Assembly: GCA_046482735.1 (NCBI GenBank)
Contig: JAWOEL010000130.1
Span: forward strand, 52,249 to 116,248
Length of the DNA: 64,000 bases
From: JAQICB01 sp046482735
GTDB lineage: Bacteria; Bacteroidota; Bacteroidia; Bacteroidales; UBA1715
Direction: 5' to 3'
The position numbers and the translations under genes were made by a program. Below are positions 54,101-62,207 of this stretch, in pieces. The notes under the pieces are model-generated. The model saw only the letters and a program-made list of their open reading frames with translations. It searched no databases and had not been told where the DNA came from. Position 1 is the first letter of the stretch; each line of letters starts with the position of its first letter.

Positions 54101-55683
54101 AGTATATTCCAGATTTTATTGATCGGAAACACGGACTCAAAAAAATTGAGTTTGACCATCCTCTCATGATAAAAATATTGGAGAGCACCTATGGTATAAC
54201 AGTGTTTCAGGAACAGGTAATGCTTCTTTCACGTGAACTAGCAAATTTCACTCGTGGCCAATCGGATGAGTTACGTAAGGCTATGGGTAAAAAGAAGTTT
54301 GCCATAATGGAAAAACTAAAAGAGAAATTTCACTCTGGTTGTTTGCAGAATGATGCATTTATTGATGGTTGTAGAGAATACAATAAAGACCCCGACAATC
54401 TTATTGAAAAAATTTGGAAAGATTGGGAAGCTTTTGCTGAGTATGCTTTTAATAAATCTCACTCCGTATGTTATGCTCATATTGCATTTCAAACAGGCTA
54501 TTTAAAAGCACACTACCCAGCTCAATTTATGGCTGCAGCTTTGAGTTGTAACTTGTCTAAATCAGAAGAAATCGCAAAACTCATGGAGGAATGTAATCGC
54601 ATTGGTACACATGTGTTGGTTCCTGACGTAAATGAGAGTCAAATTAATTTTGCGGTAAATAAAGATCGTCAAATCCGCTTCGGGCTAGCTGCTATTAAAG
54701 GAGTTGGTGAAGCTGCTTCTGAGGCTATAATAGAAGAACGTACTAAAAATGGCCATTATGCAGATATTTTTGATTTTGTTTCGCGGGTAAATCTTCGTAC
54801 AGTCAACAAAAAAAATCTTGAAAGTCTGGCATACAGCGGGGCTTTTGATAGTTTTGGCATAGAACGACATCGCTTCTTTTCTGATGATGACTCTGCCCCA
54901 ACCTTTATAGAAACACTCTTGAAATTTGGCAATAGCATAAATGCAAAACCGGACACAAACATGATGTCTCTATTTGATGAAAGTGAAATATCTATTGAAA
55001 AACCGCCTATCCCTCCTACTCAACCATGGTCAAACATGCATACCTTACGAAAAGAAAAAGAACATATTGGTATATATTTATCAGCTCATCCACTTGATGA
55101 TTATAAATTTATTATTAAACATTTTTGTAAAGTTACATTAAACGAATTAACCGATATATATCAGTTTAAAGATCAGACACTATGCCTTGCCGGCATTGTA
55201 ACAAAAGTGGAAAACAGAGTCACAAAAAAGGGAAAAGATTTTTTAAAATTTGTGCTTGAGGATTTTAATGGTCGGTATGAATTTGCTCTTTTTGGTAAAG
55301 ATTTCAAAACTTTTGCGTCTGAAATTACAGAAAATGAGAAAATATGTGTTCAATGTAAAATTGAAAAAGGATGGAATTCTGAAGAATATCGATTGAATGT
55401 TACAAAAATAGAACCGCTTTCTACATTACAACAACGTATTAAAACTTGCAACATTCGAATAAATATTGTAGATTTAAACGATAAAATAATTGCTCAAATA
55501 AAGTCAATTGCAGAAAATAATGATGTAGAAAAAGAAACCGGGTTCCCATTTAAAGTTCAGGTTTATGACATGAAAGAACGTATTTATATAACAATGATGT
55601 CTCAGAATAAAAAACAATATATTTCTCGCGAATCTTTTGATGAATTACAAAATATTCCTAAAATAGATTTTTCATTAAACTAA
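51187..55683 (+). CDS. dnaE: DNA polymerase III alpha subunit with fused 3'-5' proofreading exonuclease
   Basis: Replicative polymerase of 1498 residues. The N-terminus (about 4-190) is a DnaQ-like DEDDh exonuclease with Asp9-Glu11 (FDTETTG), Asp108 (HNFSFD), His172 and Asp177 (HNASADVNA), so all catalytic residues are present. A linker to about 250 precedes the PHP domain (HLHVHTQYSILDG, 260-272). The polymerase core has catalytic Asp691 and Asp693 (PDIDIDFDDDG) and Asp887 (KMDFLG). The tail has HhH/OB domains with LAGIVTKVENRVTKKG. Normal DnaE of E. coli type is about 1160 and lacks the exonuclease; the fused form occurs in other Bacteroidota. trxA follows after 23 bases. Confidence 0.95.
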   Translation: MDTMFLIFDTETTGLPKNYNAPHSDLDNWPRMVQLAWQIHDETGKFICAKNYIVKPDNYEIPFQSTQTHGITTEKAREKGFELSIVLDEFAKDLHKVSHVVAHNFSFDLAIVSAEHIRTNTENILKDKIAIDTKDESTDFCQLPGGFKGKYKWPKLNELHEILFHEDFDEAHNASADVNATARCFLELLRRDIISHSTLQVDTSFITTFQTANPTPFEKAAIVIESNIDTEDITHDSEITDTIPQEQTEAQTIDSKEFVHLHVHTQYSILDGAAAISDIVSKAVNSKMPAISITDHGSMFGVKEFHQECVKKGIKPILGCETYIVDDLAVEKDKSNYHLILLAKNYTGYKNLLRLISEAHLNGMYYKPRIDKKLLETYKEGLIVLSACLGGEVARKMVQEGVGEAEKAIEWYRSVFQDDFYLELMRHPTDDPHLKQDVYEKQKFVNKELFKIGTKHSIPLVATNDVHFTHEKDADAHDLLICLNTGADFHDQKRVRYTRQEWFKTTDEMYELWSDAPEVLAETVNISNKIEEFELDSSPIMPEYPIPESFGTIEEYTKNLTEEALRNEFERFDSLGGFHSVVRIKFEADYLEHLTLKGAKIRYGEEIPESHVELLNFELDTIKTMGFPGYFLIVQDFINEARNMNVLVGPGRGSAAGSAVSYCLGITNIDPIKYNLLFERFLNPDRISMPDIDIDFDDDGRQKILDWVTEKYGYDKVAHICTFGTMAAKSALKDVARVLKLPISEANRITKEFPDNGKLNKSFTYIIEAEKELGSLDKVIAQIQDEKKAAIKKDEGKMVTQADVRLYLIEEIKKARAENNQTEIETIKNACILEGSVRQYGVHACGILIGKNPLHEHLPLMPTKGEHIMNTQYDGRFVEDIGLLKMDFLGLRTLSIIKEALINIERSVGEKIDIEKIDFTNQKTFELFGKGDTTAIFQFESPGMKKHLRSLKPNRFEDLVAMNALYRPGPMEYIPDFIDRKHGLKKIEFDHPLMIKILESTYGITVFQEQVMLLSRELANFTRGQSDELRKAMGKKKFAIMEKLKEKFHSGCLQNDAFIDGCREYNKDPDNLIEKIWKDWEAFAEYAFNKSHSVCYAHIAFQTGYLKAHYPAQFMAAALSCNLSKSEEIAKLMEECNRIGTHVLVPDVNESQINFAVNKDRQIRFGLAAIKGVGEAASEAIIEERTKNGHYADIFDFVSRVNLRTVNKKNLESLAYSGAFDSFGIERHRFFSDDDSAPTFIETLLKFGNSINAKPDTNMMSLFDESEISIEKPPIPPTQPWSNMHTLRKEKEHIGIYLSAHPLDDYKFIIKHFCKVTLNELTDIYQFKDQTLCLAGIVTKVENRVTKKGKDFLKFVLEDFNGRYEFALFGKDFKTFASEITENEKICVQCKIEKGWNSEEYRLNVTKIEPLSTLQQRIKTCNIRINIVDLNDKIIAQIKSIAENNDVEKETGFPFKVQVYDMKERIYITMMSQNKKQYISRESFDELQNIPKIDFSLN
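54225..54240. other. Candidate parS-like site
   Basis: TCTTTCACGTGAACTA matches 13 of 16 bases of the widespread parS palindrome, including the CACGTG core. It lies inside dnaE, about 5.3 kb from the parB gene. Other CACGTG sites in the window lack the flanking TTT and AA. Weak, since the flanks are imperfect. Confidence 0.22.
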
Positions 55684-55706
55684 TTATAAACTTAATAATA
55701 ACAATT

Positions 55707-56024
55707 ATGGCATTAGAAATTACAGAAGCAAATTACAATGAACAAGTAAGCAAAGCTGATAAATTAGTAGTAATAGATTTTTGGGCTGAATGGTGTGGAC
55801 CATGCAGACTAGTTGGTCCTTACATTGCAGAACTTGCTGATGAATACGAGGGGAAAGCAATTATAGGAAAATGCGATGTAGACGATAACCCAGACATTGC
55901 GACAAAATTTTCTATACGAAATATTCCAACTATTTTATTTGTGAAAAATGATGAGGTCGTTGATAAATTAATTGGTGCTGTACCAAAAGCTAAAATTGCT
56001 GAAACTATAGAAAAAAATCTGTAA
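55707..56024 (+). CDS. trxA: Thioredoxin
   Basis: Small cytoplasmic disulfide reductase of 105 residues with the active site WCGPC (Cys30, Cys33), the preceding VVIDFWAEW strand, and the cis-Pro loop IRNIPTILF. No signal peptide. It follows dnaE by 23 bases, a pairing I know from Bacteroidales, and is followed by a strong terminator. Confidence 0.96.
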   Translation: MALEITEANYNEQVSKADKLVVIDFWAEWCGPCRLVGPYIAELADEYEGKAIIGKCDVDDNPDIATKFSIRNIPTILFVKNDEVVDKLIGAVPKAKIAETIEKNL

Positions 56025-56036
56025 TACACATATCAT

Positions 56037-56077
56037 AACTAAACCAACTATTATATACAGTTGGTTTAGTTTTTTTT
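56037..56077 (+). terminator. Intrinsic terminator after trxA
   Basis: Perfect 13-base arms AACTAAACCAACT (56037-56049) and AGTTGGTTTAGTT (56059-56071), 9-base loop, then a T-run. It ends 17 bases before the next ATG. Confidence 0.85.
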
Positions 56078-56093
56078 AATTCAAATTGTCTCT

Positions 56094-57020
56094 ATGAAAA
56101 ACCTACAGGATATACAAAACCATGTTCAATTTGACAATTTTGAATTTATAGCTCATCAAATTGTTGAGGGTTTTATTACCGGACAACATCGAAGTCCGTT
56201 TCACGGATTTTCTGTGGAATTTGCCGAACACAGATTATATAATCAGGGTGAATCTACAAAGCATATTGACTGGAAATTATTTGCAAAAACAGACAAACTA
56301 TTTCTTAAACGATACGAAGAAGAGACGAACTTACGATGTCATATTGTAATTGATTCGTCATCCTCAATGTTATACCCTTTTCAGGATACTTCACTTGAAT
56401 CTAAATTTAATTTTTCATTATATTCTGCAGCTGCTCTCATTCATTTATTACGAAAACAACGTGACGCTGTAGGGCTTACTTTTTTCGATACTGATATTTC
56501 TGTATACACTGATGCAAAATTATCTCACACTCATATTCAACGGTTATATGCCGAACTCAATAAAGCATTTCACTCACAACCAAACTATCCTGTTCAAAAA
56601 GAAACAAATATTGCCCCTGTTCTACACACTATTGCAGAACGAGCACATCAACGTTCACTTATAATCATCTTTAGCGATTTTTTTCAAAACTCCTCCTATG
56701 AAGATATATATGCAGCTTTTCAACATTTAAAGTATAATAAACATGAAATTATTGTATTTCATACTATTGAACCTAAAACAGAAGAACTATTTGAGTTTTC
56801 AAATAAACCTCTGCATATTACTGATATGGAAACTGGTGAAAAAATTAAAATTCATCCCAATTTAGTTCGGGAAAATTATGCCGAAAATGTTCACTCAATT
56901 ATTTCAAATCTTTCACTCAAATGTGCCGAATATGGCATAGATTATAACGAGGCTGATATTAATAAAGGTTTTTATCAAGTGCTCCTTTCTTTCCTTATTA
57001 AACGAAACAAGTTATTCTGA
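56094..57020 (+). CDS. DUF58 domain protein (von Willebrand A-like)
   Basis: DUF58 protein of 308 residues, the kind usually paired with MoxR AAA ATPases. EFAEHRLYNQGES and the family hallmark HIDWKLFAKTDKLFLKRYEE (about 59-78) are followed by a VWA-like metal site, VIDSSSSM (about 86-93), and the later IIFSDFF. No MoxR gene lies beside it here. It ends by overlapping the last bases of the gldH-like gene, which is convergent. Confidence 0.85.
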   Translation: MKNLQDIQNHVQFDNFEFIAHQIVEGFITGQHRSPFHGFSVEFAEHRLYNQGESTKHIDWKLFAKTDKLFLKRYEEETNLRCHIVIDSSSSMLYPFQDTSLESKFNFSLYSAAALIHLLRKQRDAVGLTFFDTDISVYTDAKLSHTHIQRLYAELNKAFHSQPNYPVQKETNIAPVLHTIAERAHQRSLIIIFSDFFQNSSYEDIYAAFQHLKYNKHEIIVFHTIEPKTEELFEFSNKPLHITDMETGEKIKIHPNLVRENYAENVHSIISNLSLKCAEYGIDYNEADINKGFYQVLLSFLIKRNKLF

Positions 57021-57491
57021 TTTTATAACTTTTAAGCCTACAGACATAACATTGGGTATATACTCGTAATGTGAATCCATTTCGTTTTTCAATTTAAATA
57101 CATTTGTGCCTTGAGGTAAGGCTTTTTTGGAGATAACCGTATGTTCTACATCCCATATATCACCACTGCCATCGCCAACATACTCACCTTTGGAATTTAC
57201 AATTGGTAACCCTAATGTAAAGTCTAATGAATCTGCTTTTTGTGAAGAGTGAGAAAAGTTAAACACTACTCGATTAAACTGAAATCCATCTACATGCCGA
57301 AACATAATAACAACATCATATAATTGTGTGGATTCATTATTTTCGAACTCAAATGTGTATTCAGCATCCTTGGGCATGCGGTGTTTTTCTATCTTTACGT
57401 TTTCTGAATATACAGTGTTCATTACTTCGGTACAGGAGTTTATTGAAAAACTCAATCCGATAAGTACTAAAAAAAAAGTTGTTTTATTCAT
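57012..57491 (-). CDS. gldH: Probable gliding motility lipoprotein GldH
   Basis: Lipoprotein with Cys20 in the lipobox (SINSC), 159 residues. The pattern QLYDVVIMFRHVDGFQFNR, then LGLPIVNSKGEYVGDGSG with DIWD, and YEYIPNVMSVGLKVI at the end agrees with the GldH family, whose members are needed for gliding/T9SS in Flavobacterium. Similarity in this family is low, so I rate it below GldD. The 3' end overlaps that of the DUF58 gene by 9 bases. The ATG is preceded by a TATCATG-containing stretch distantly like the recurrent motif of 19-28 kb. Confidence 0.65.
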   Translation of the reverse strand: MNKTTFFLVLIGLSFSINSCTEVMNTVYSENVKIEKHRMPKDAEYTFEFENNESTQLYDVVIMFRHVDGFQFNRVVFNFSHSSQKADSLDFTLGLPIVNSKGEYVGDGSGDIWDVEHTVISKKALPQGTNVFKLKNEMDSHYEYIPNVMSVGLKVIKSE

Positions 57492-57889
57492 ATTTTTATT
57501 GATTAGTAAGTTTTCTTAACTTGTATCATGCAATTCTACAAAATATAATATAGTACTTCATACTTATATGAAACAACACTTTATCATTTCATTGTATATT
57601 TAGCATATTGCTAATCATGATTTGTTTTATGTATTAACCTAAATTCAATATTCAGATTAAAAACAGAACACCAATTATTAAATTTATACCAAAAATATAA
57701 AAATATTGTAATTAATTTCATACAAACATAATTTTTCTTTACATTATATTCTCCACATTCATAGAGTTAATTTTTGCAGACTACTAACTTTTTATCACAG
57801 ACATATAAAAACAATCAGTATTTGATTACTCATATGTGTTCTTTTTTTTATATATTGTTTACTGAAATATAAACATATAACAATACATT
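57492..57889. other. Intergenic region between gldH and the lipocalin
   Basis: 398 AT-rich bases between divergent genes. No ORF, tRNA or strong hairpin is supported. A TAATTTTTG near 57768 is one base too long for a standard -7 box. Confidence 0.45.
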
Positions 57890-58423
57890 ATGAAAATACA
57901 TTTTGCACATAGTATTATGGTTACCGTAATCATTTGGGGTATGAGTTCATGCTCATCCATTCCACAAGGTGCAGTTGCTGTTCAAGATTTCGACAAAAGT
58001 CAATATCTGGGCACCTGGTACGAAATTGCACGCTTAGATTTTAAATACGAAAGAAATTTAAACAATACAACTGCAACATACACACTTAACGAAAATGGTA
58101 CTATAAACGTAATAAATCGCGGTTTTAATGTTGTTACTCAAGAATGGAAAGAAGCTACCGGAACAGCAAAATTTGTTAAGGCTGATACAATAGGTATGTT
58201 AAAGGTTTCATTTTTTAAACCCTTCTACTCAGGATATAATGTTATAGCTATTGACAAAGACTATACATATGCACTCGTTGCCGGGAAAAACCTGGATTAT
58301 TTATGGATTTTGTCACGAACCACCTCTATACCCAACGAAATACGAAAAAATTATCTTGCTATTGCACAAAAAATCGGCTACAAAACAGAGAACCTTATAT
58401 GGGTAAAACATTCGGAAAAATAA
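57890..58423 (+). CDS. Outer-membrane lipocalin (Blc-like lipoprotein)
   Basis: Bacterial lipocalin of 177 residues. Lipoprotein signal with Cys21 (GMSSC). The fold signature GTWYEIARLDF (about 43-53) is the first conserved lipocalin block, YTYALVAGKNLDYLWILSR the later strands and SRT...IP the final block. In E. coli Blc binds lysophospholipids and helps envelope stress response; the ligand here is not known. It is isolated on its strand. Confidence 0.9.
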   Translation: MKIHFAHSIMVTVIIWGMSSCSSIPQGAVAVQDFDKSQYLGTWYEIARLDFKYERNLNNTTATYTLNENGTINVINRGFNVVTQEWKEATGTAKFVKADTIGMLKVSFFKPFYSGYNVIAIDKDYTYALVAGKNLDYLWILSRTTSIPNEIRKNYLAIAQKIGYKTENLIWVKHSEK

Positions 58424-58484
58424 AAATCTCTGTCCGAAAAATCGAAATACAGAGTAATGCCGACGCAATTTAATTTGAACTATT

Positions 58485-58803
58485 ATGAGCTATTTTCATA
58501 CAAGAGTATTACTTGCACTAATAGGCTTTACAGCACACTGCCAAGCTCAGATTCAGTTCGAAAAGGGTGAAAATCCGGAATTAGGTAATTTTTTTCACAA
58601 TTGCAGACAGACCTTATTTTCGTAGTATCAGATATAATTTTGAAAGCAAAAGCACTATATATTAGAACTTACCAGTGCTTGCACGAACACTACATTTTTT
58701 ATGTGTTTCCGATGCAACACTCAACGACAAATCTTTCGAAATATTGATACCAAGTCGCAATAATACTTCGGGGATATATTTGGCATTTGTGTGCAGAATT
58801 TAT
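58485..58803 (+). pseudogene. Decayed secreted-protein gene
   Basis: An ATG at 58485 opens a frame with a clear signal peptide (VLLALIGFTAHCQAQ) that stops at TAG 58623-58625. If one T of the seven-T run at 58589-58595 is removed, the frame continues as FFTIADRPYFRSIRYNFES, meets one in-frame TAG, then goes on with protein-like sequence (VSDATLNDKSFEILIPSRNN) up to the neighbouring convergent gene. That pattern suggests a gene broken by a frameshift and a nonsense change. I do not recognise the family. A short real peptide or sequencing error is the alternative. Confidence 0.35.
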
Positions 58804-59415
58804 CTAAAACCGTACAGAAACACTCACACCACTTACTGGTAAAGCAACATCAAAAAAAGTAGGACGATACCGCACACTTAAATCATCACTAATATCAAAC
58901 GAAAACATATGAGCATCAACATAGGCTTCGATAATTTGCAAAATATACCATGACCCTATACCAATAATAGCTAAATCACGACGACGCCGATAATAATCGC
59001 GCCCCTCTTTAACATTGTATACCGAATAAGATTGTACACCACGCACAGTTAAAAGTGTATCTGAATTAGGTGTTCTGCCAGCAGCCTCCTCCTCAGTTAC
59101 ATATTCTTGATAGCTGTCGTATTCATTTTTAAAATCTGAATAAAAAATATGATTTTGTGAAATAACATATCCTAAAGCAGCAAATCCACCATATATCACA
59201 GGAACTTTCCAATACGACTTATTATATACCTGCCCCAAACCAGGAAGAATAGTTGAATAAATAGTTGCCTTTTGAGGAGAATGAATTGGAGGTAATGTGT
59301 CGTTACTATCGCTCACAAGCGTATCAGTAGACACAGAATCTGTAACAGACTGTGAAAAAAGAATATGCGGCATAAGTATCATTATACAGTATACTATGCA
59401 CGATTTTATGTTCAT
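58804..59415 (-). CDS. DUF5683 membrane protein
   Basis: 203-residue protein with a signal-like N-terminus (ending LFSQS) and two hydrophobic segments around TIYSTILPGLGQVYNKSYW (about 53-71) and VIYGGFAALGYVIS, which are the DUF5683 hallmark, then a helical region with Tyr-rich KEGRDYYRRRRDLA. Function unknown. Its place after parB is conserved in Bacteroidota, where it is followed by a lytic transglycosylase and spoT; here that order is broken by the decayed gene and the lipocalin. Confidence 0.82.
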   Translation of the reverse strand: MNIKSCIVYCIMILMPHILFSQSVTDSVSTDTLVSDSNDTLPPIHSPQKATIYSTILPGLGQVYNKSYWKVPVIYGGFAALGYVISQNHIFYSDFKNEYDSYQEYVTEEEAAGRTPNSDTLLTVRGVQSYSVYNVKEGRDYYRRRRDLAIIGIGSWYILQIIEAYVDAHMFSFDISDDLSVRYRPTFFDVALPVSGVSVSVRF

Positions 59416-59542
59416 ATCTTTATTTTATTGATGTGTTTTTGATATTTTCCACTCGTTTGCAAAAAATAGCAAAAGACCGAAAAAGCACTATACTCTCCAT
59501 AATCACATACTTTATGTGTATAAGAGTATAAAATCCGGTATA

Positions 59543-60445
59543 TTATTCTTTAACTTTGTCAATTAATCCCAAAATTCTTTCCAAATCAACCTCAGATGAA
59601 AAAGGTATAACAATTCGCCCTTTTCCTTTTGAAGAAATAGAAAATTTCACATTACTTTTAAATGTATCTGCTAAATCATTACGCAATGAATCGAACGCAT
59701 CCGGTTCTTTTTTTGCCTCCTCCTCAGAAGAAGATTGAGAATCGTCGATATATGCAGCTTCTTTATGTTTCCGAATAAGTTGCTCAGTTTCGCGAACAGA
59801 AAGCTCATTTTCAATAATTTTGGTAAAAATACGCAATTGCAAATCAGCTTCATCTATTGTAATCAAAGCACGTGCATGCCCCATAGAAATATCATCATTT
59901 ACTATACCAAATTGTATTTCAGGCGGTAATTTCAGCAATCGCAAATAATTTGTAACAGTAGTACGTTTTTTACCAACCCGTTCACTTAATTTTTCCTGCG
60001 TAAGATTACACTCATCAATAAGACGCTGATAACTTGTAGCAATTTCGATGGCATCAAGGTCTTCACGCTGAACATTTTCGACCAACGCCATTGTAAGCAT
60101 ATCAACCTCATTAACCTTCCGGACATACACCGGAATATGCGTTAATCCAGCCAAAAGAGAAGCCCGATACCGCCGTTCACCAGAAATAATCTGATACGTT
60201 TCATCTTCGACTTCGCGAACTGTAATTGGCTGAATAACACCCATTTGCTTAATAGAAACCGCCAATTCTTCTAATGCAGTATCATCAAATTTCGAACGAG
60301 GTTGATTAGGATTCGCCTGTATTTTATCAACTTCTATTTCGGTACCCGTTTTTAACGGAGGACGCGAACTTATGGGTTTTCCCACATTATCTGCATCAGA
60401 CAGTAATGCACCGATTCCTTTGCCTAAGGCATTTTTTTTAGCCAT
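59543..60445 (-). CDS. parB: Chromosome-partitioning protein ParB
   Basis: CTP-dependent DNA clamp that binds parS and loads SMC. The N-terminus ALGKGIGALLSD is typical of chromosomal ParB. Next come IQANPNQPRSKFD and the CTP-binding GERRYRASLLAG, then a helix-turn-helix (LTQEKLSERVGKKRTTVTN, about 150-168). The C-terminal dimerisation domain is short (about 265-300) after an acidic linker. It follows parA by 5 bases on the same strand. Confidence 0.95.
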   Translation of the reverse strand: MAKKNALGKGIGALLSDADNVGKPISSRPPLKTGTEIEVDKIQANPNQPRSKFDDTALEELAVSIKQMGVIQPITVREVEDETYQIISGERRYRASLLAGLTHIPVYVRKVNEVDMLTMALVENVQREDLDAIEIATSYQRLIDECNLTQEKLSERVGKKRTTVTNYLRLLKLPPEIQFGIVNDDISMGHARALITIDEADLQLRIFTKIIENELSVRETEQLIRKHKEAAYIDDSQSSSEEEAKKEPDAFDSLRNDLADTFKSNVKFSISSKGKGRIVIPFSSEVDLERILGLIDKVKE

Positions 60446-60450
60446 ACCTG

Positions 60451-61236
60451 TTAATTCTCTTTAATTTCCGGTAAATTATTTTTTGATAATAACTCTTTAG
60501 CAAAATTCAAATAATTAATAGAACCATTTGAATTTGCATCATATAATATTGCCGGTTTTCCATAACTAGGTGCCTCAGTTAACCGGACATTGCGTTGAAT
60601 AAGTGTTTCAAAAACCAAATCTTCAAAATGTGTTTTCAACTCTTCAACAACCTGATTGGCAAGACGCAAACGCATATCATACATTGTAAGCAAAAACCCT
60701 TCAATAGTAAGGTGTTGATTAAGACGGGTTTGAATAATTTTTATAGTATTTAGTAATTTACCTAAGCCCTCCAACGCAAAATATTCACATTGTACCGGTA
60801 CAATAACCGAATCTGCAGCAGTAAGAGCATTTACCGTAATCAATCCTAAAGATGGAGAACAATCAATTATAACAAAATCATATTCATCACGAATAGGATT
60901 AATAACTGACTGCAAAACCATTTCTCTATCATTTCGATTGAGCATTTCAATTTCTGCACCAACCAAATCAATGTTTGCCGGTAAAATATGAAGTTTTTCA
61001 AGTTCAGTTTGTCGTATTACTGTTCGAGGATCTTGATCTTCTATAATGCATTCATAAATACCTCCTTCTATATTATGTACATCTATACCCAACCCGGAGG
61101 ATGCATTTGCCTGAGGGTCAAAATCTATAATTAATACAGAATATTCCAACACAGCTAAACTTGCTGCTAAATTCATTGCAGTTGTGGTTTTTCCCACACC
61201 ACCTTTTTGATTTGCTAAAGCTATTACTTTTCCCAT
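60451..61236 (-). CDS. parA: Chromosome-partitioning ATPase ParA (Soj)
   Basis: Deviant Walker ATPase that drives origin segregation with ParB. The Walker A motif is KGGVGKTT (11-18) with the signature Lys, then LIIDFDPQANAS, and the later DYDFVIIDCSPSLGLI. Length (261) is normal for chromosomal ParA. parB follows after 5 bases. A -7 box lies about 27 bases upstream. Confidence 0.96.
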   Translation of the reverse strand: MGKVIALANQKGGVGKTTTAMNLAASLAVLEYSVLIIDFDPQANASSGLGIDVHNIEGGIYECIIEDQDPRTVIRQTELEKLHILPANIDLVGAEIEMLNRNDREMVLQSVINPIRDEYDFVIIDCSPSLGLITVNALTAADSVIVPVQCEYFALEGLGKLLNTIKIIQTRLNQHLTIEGFLLTMYDMRLRLANQVVEELKTHFEDLVFETLIQRNVRLTEAPSYGKPAILYDANSNGSINYLNFAKELLSKNNLPEIKEN

Positions 61237-61262
61237 TTACCTAATTTTTTGGCTTTATCTTT

Positions 61263-61270
61263 CAAAAATA
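61263..61270 (-). promoter_or_regulatory. Bacteroidota -7 promoter element for parAB
   Basis: Minus-strand TATTTTTG, a perfect TAnnTTTG, 26 bases upstream of the parA ATG. No -33 TTG at the usual distance. Confidence 0.45.
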
Positions 61271-61388
61271 CAAAAAATACTTTTTTATTATATGATAATA
61301 TATTTTTTTAGGTTTATTTTATACAAAATAACCCTACAACAATCTCTTTATGAGAATACTAAAAGTTATTAACAGGGGGTACGTTTTT

Positions 61389-62207
61389 TTAAGTTGTTCT
61401 ATTAGTTTTTACCAATAACCATATTCCATAAAGGAAAAACGGTATACTTAATAATTGTCCCATATTAAGAATCATAGTTTGCTCAAATACAACCTGAGGT
61501 TCTTTAAAAAATTCTATACAAAACCGCGACATAAATATACCTATTAAAAAAATAGCTGATATATATGAATTAGATAATTTTTTGTGAAACCGTAATGTAC
61601 GCCATACATATCTCTGTAATATTATAAAGGTAATTAGATATGCTATAGCTTCATACAATTGTGTGGGATGCCGAGGAACTGCTTTTTCTATACCATATAC
61701 TACATTCATACTGTTTGGAAACACAAATGCCCAAGGTGCGTCGGATGGAACACCATATATTTCTGAGTTTGTTAAATTGCCTAAGCGAATGAAAAATGCA
61801 GCTATTGGTACAACTAACATGGCTCTGGAGATACTTGTACCAACCGATATATTATTTCGCTTGCTGACTATCCAAAAAGCAATAAGTATTCCTATAGCAC
61901 CTCCATGCGATGCAAGACCTCCTTGCCATATATATAAAACAGAAAGCGGCTCCTCTAAGTATCGCAATGGTTCATAAAATATACAGTGCCCTAAACGTGC
62001 ACCAACAACACCGCCAATTATTGAGGCCAGAGTAAGTTTATCTAAAAGGACAACCGACAAGCCTTCTTTTTTAAATAGTGCATTAAGCACCCAATATGCA
62101 ACTAAATACCCAACTGCAAACAATACACCATACCATCTGATTCCATATGATTCGGTTATTGAAAGTATTTCCGGTGCAACATTCCACGTTATTGCTCCGA
62201 GCATCAT
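61389..62207 (-). CDS. lgt: Prolipoprotein diacylglyceryl transferase, copy B
   Basis: Membrane enzyme that adds diacylglycerol to the lipobox Cys, the first step of lipoprotein maturation. Seven or so membrane segments. The catalytic GLASHGGAIG and the Lgt signature RLGNLTNSEIYG are intact, as are HPTQLYEA and the late SRFCIEFFKEPQ with the catalytic Arg. At 272 residues it has the length of a compact Lgt, lacking the insertion seen in copy A. Its ATG overlaps the stop of the upstream copy (ATGA), so translation is coupled. Confidence 0.93.
   Translation of the reverse strand: MMLGAITWNVAPEILSITESYGIRWYGVLFAVGYLVAYWVLNALFKKEGLSVVLLDKLTLASIIGGVVGARLGHCIFYEPLRYLEEPLSVLYIWQGGLASHGGAIGILIAFWIVSKRNNISVGTSISRAMLVVPIAAFFIRLGNLTNSEIYGVPSDAPWAFVFPNSMNVVYGIEKAVPRHPTQLYEAIAYLITFIILQRYVWRTLRFHKKLSNSYISAIFLIGIFMSRFCIEFFKEPQVVFEQTMILNMGQLLSIPFFLYGIWLLVKTNRTT

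Noticed and set aside
58430..58460. CTCTGT...ACAGAG hairpin after the lipocalin gene
   Set aside because: Short stem and no T-run; not a convincing terminator.
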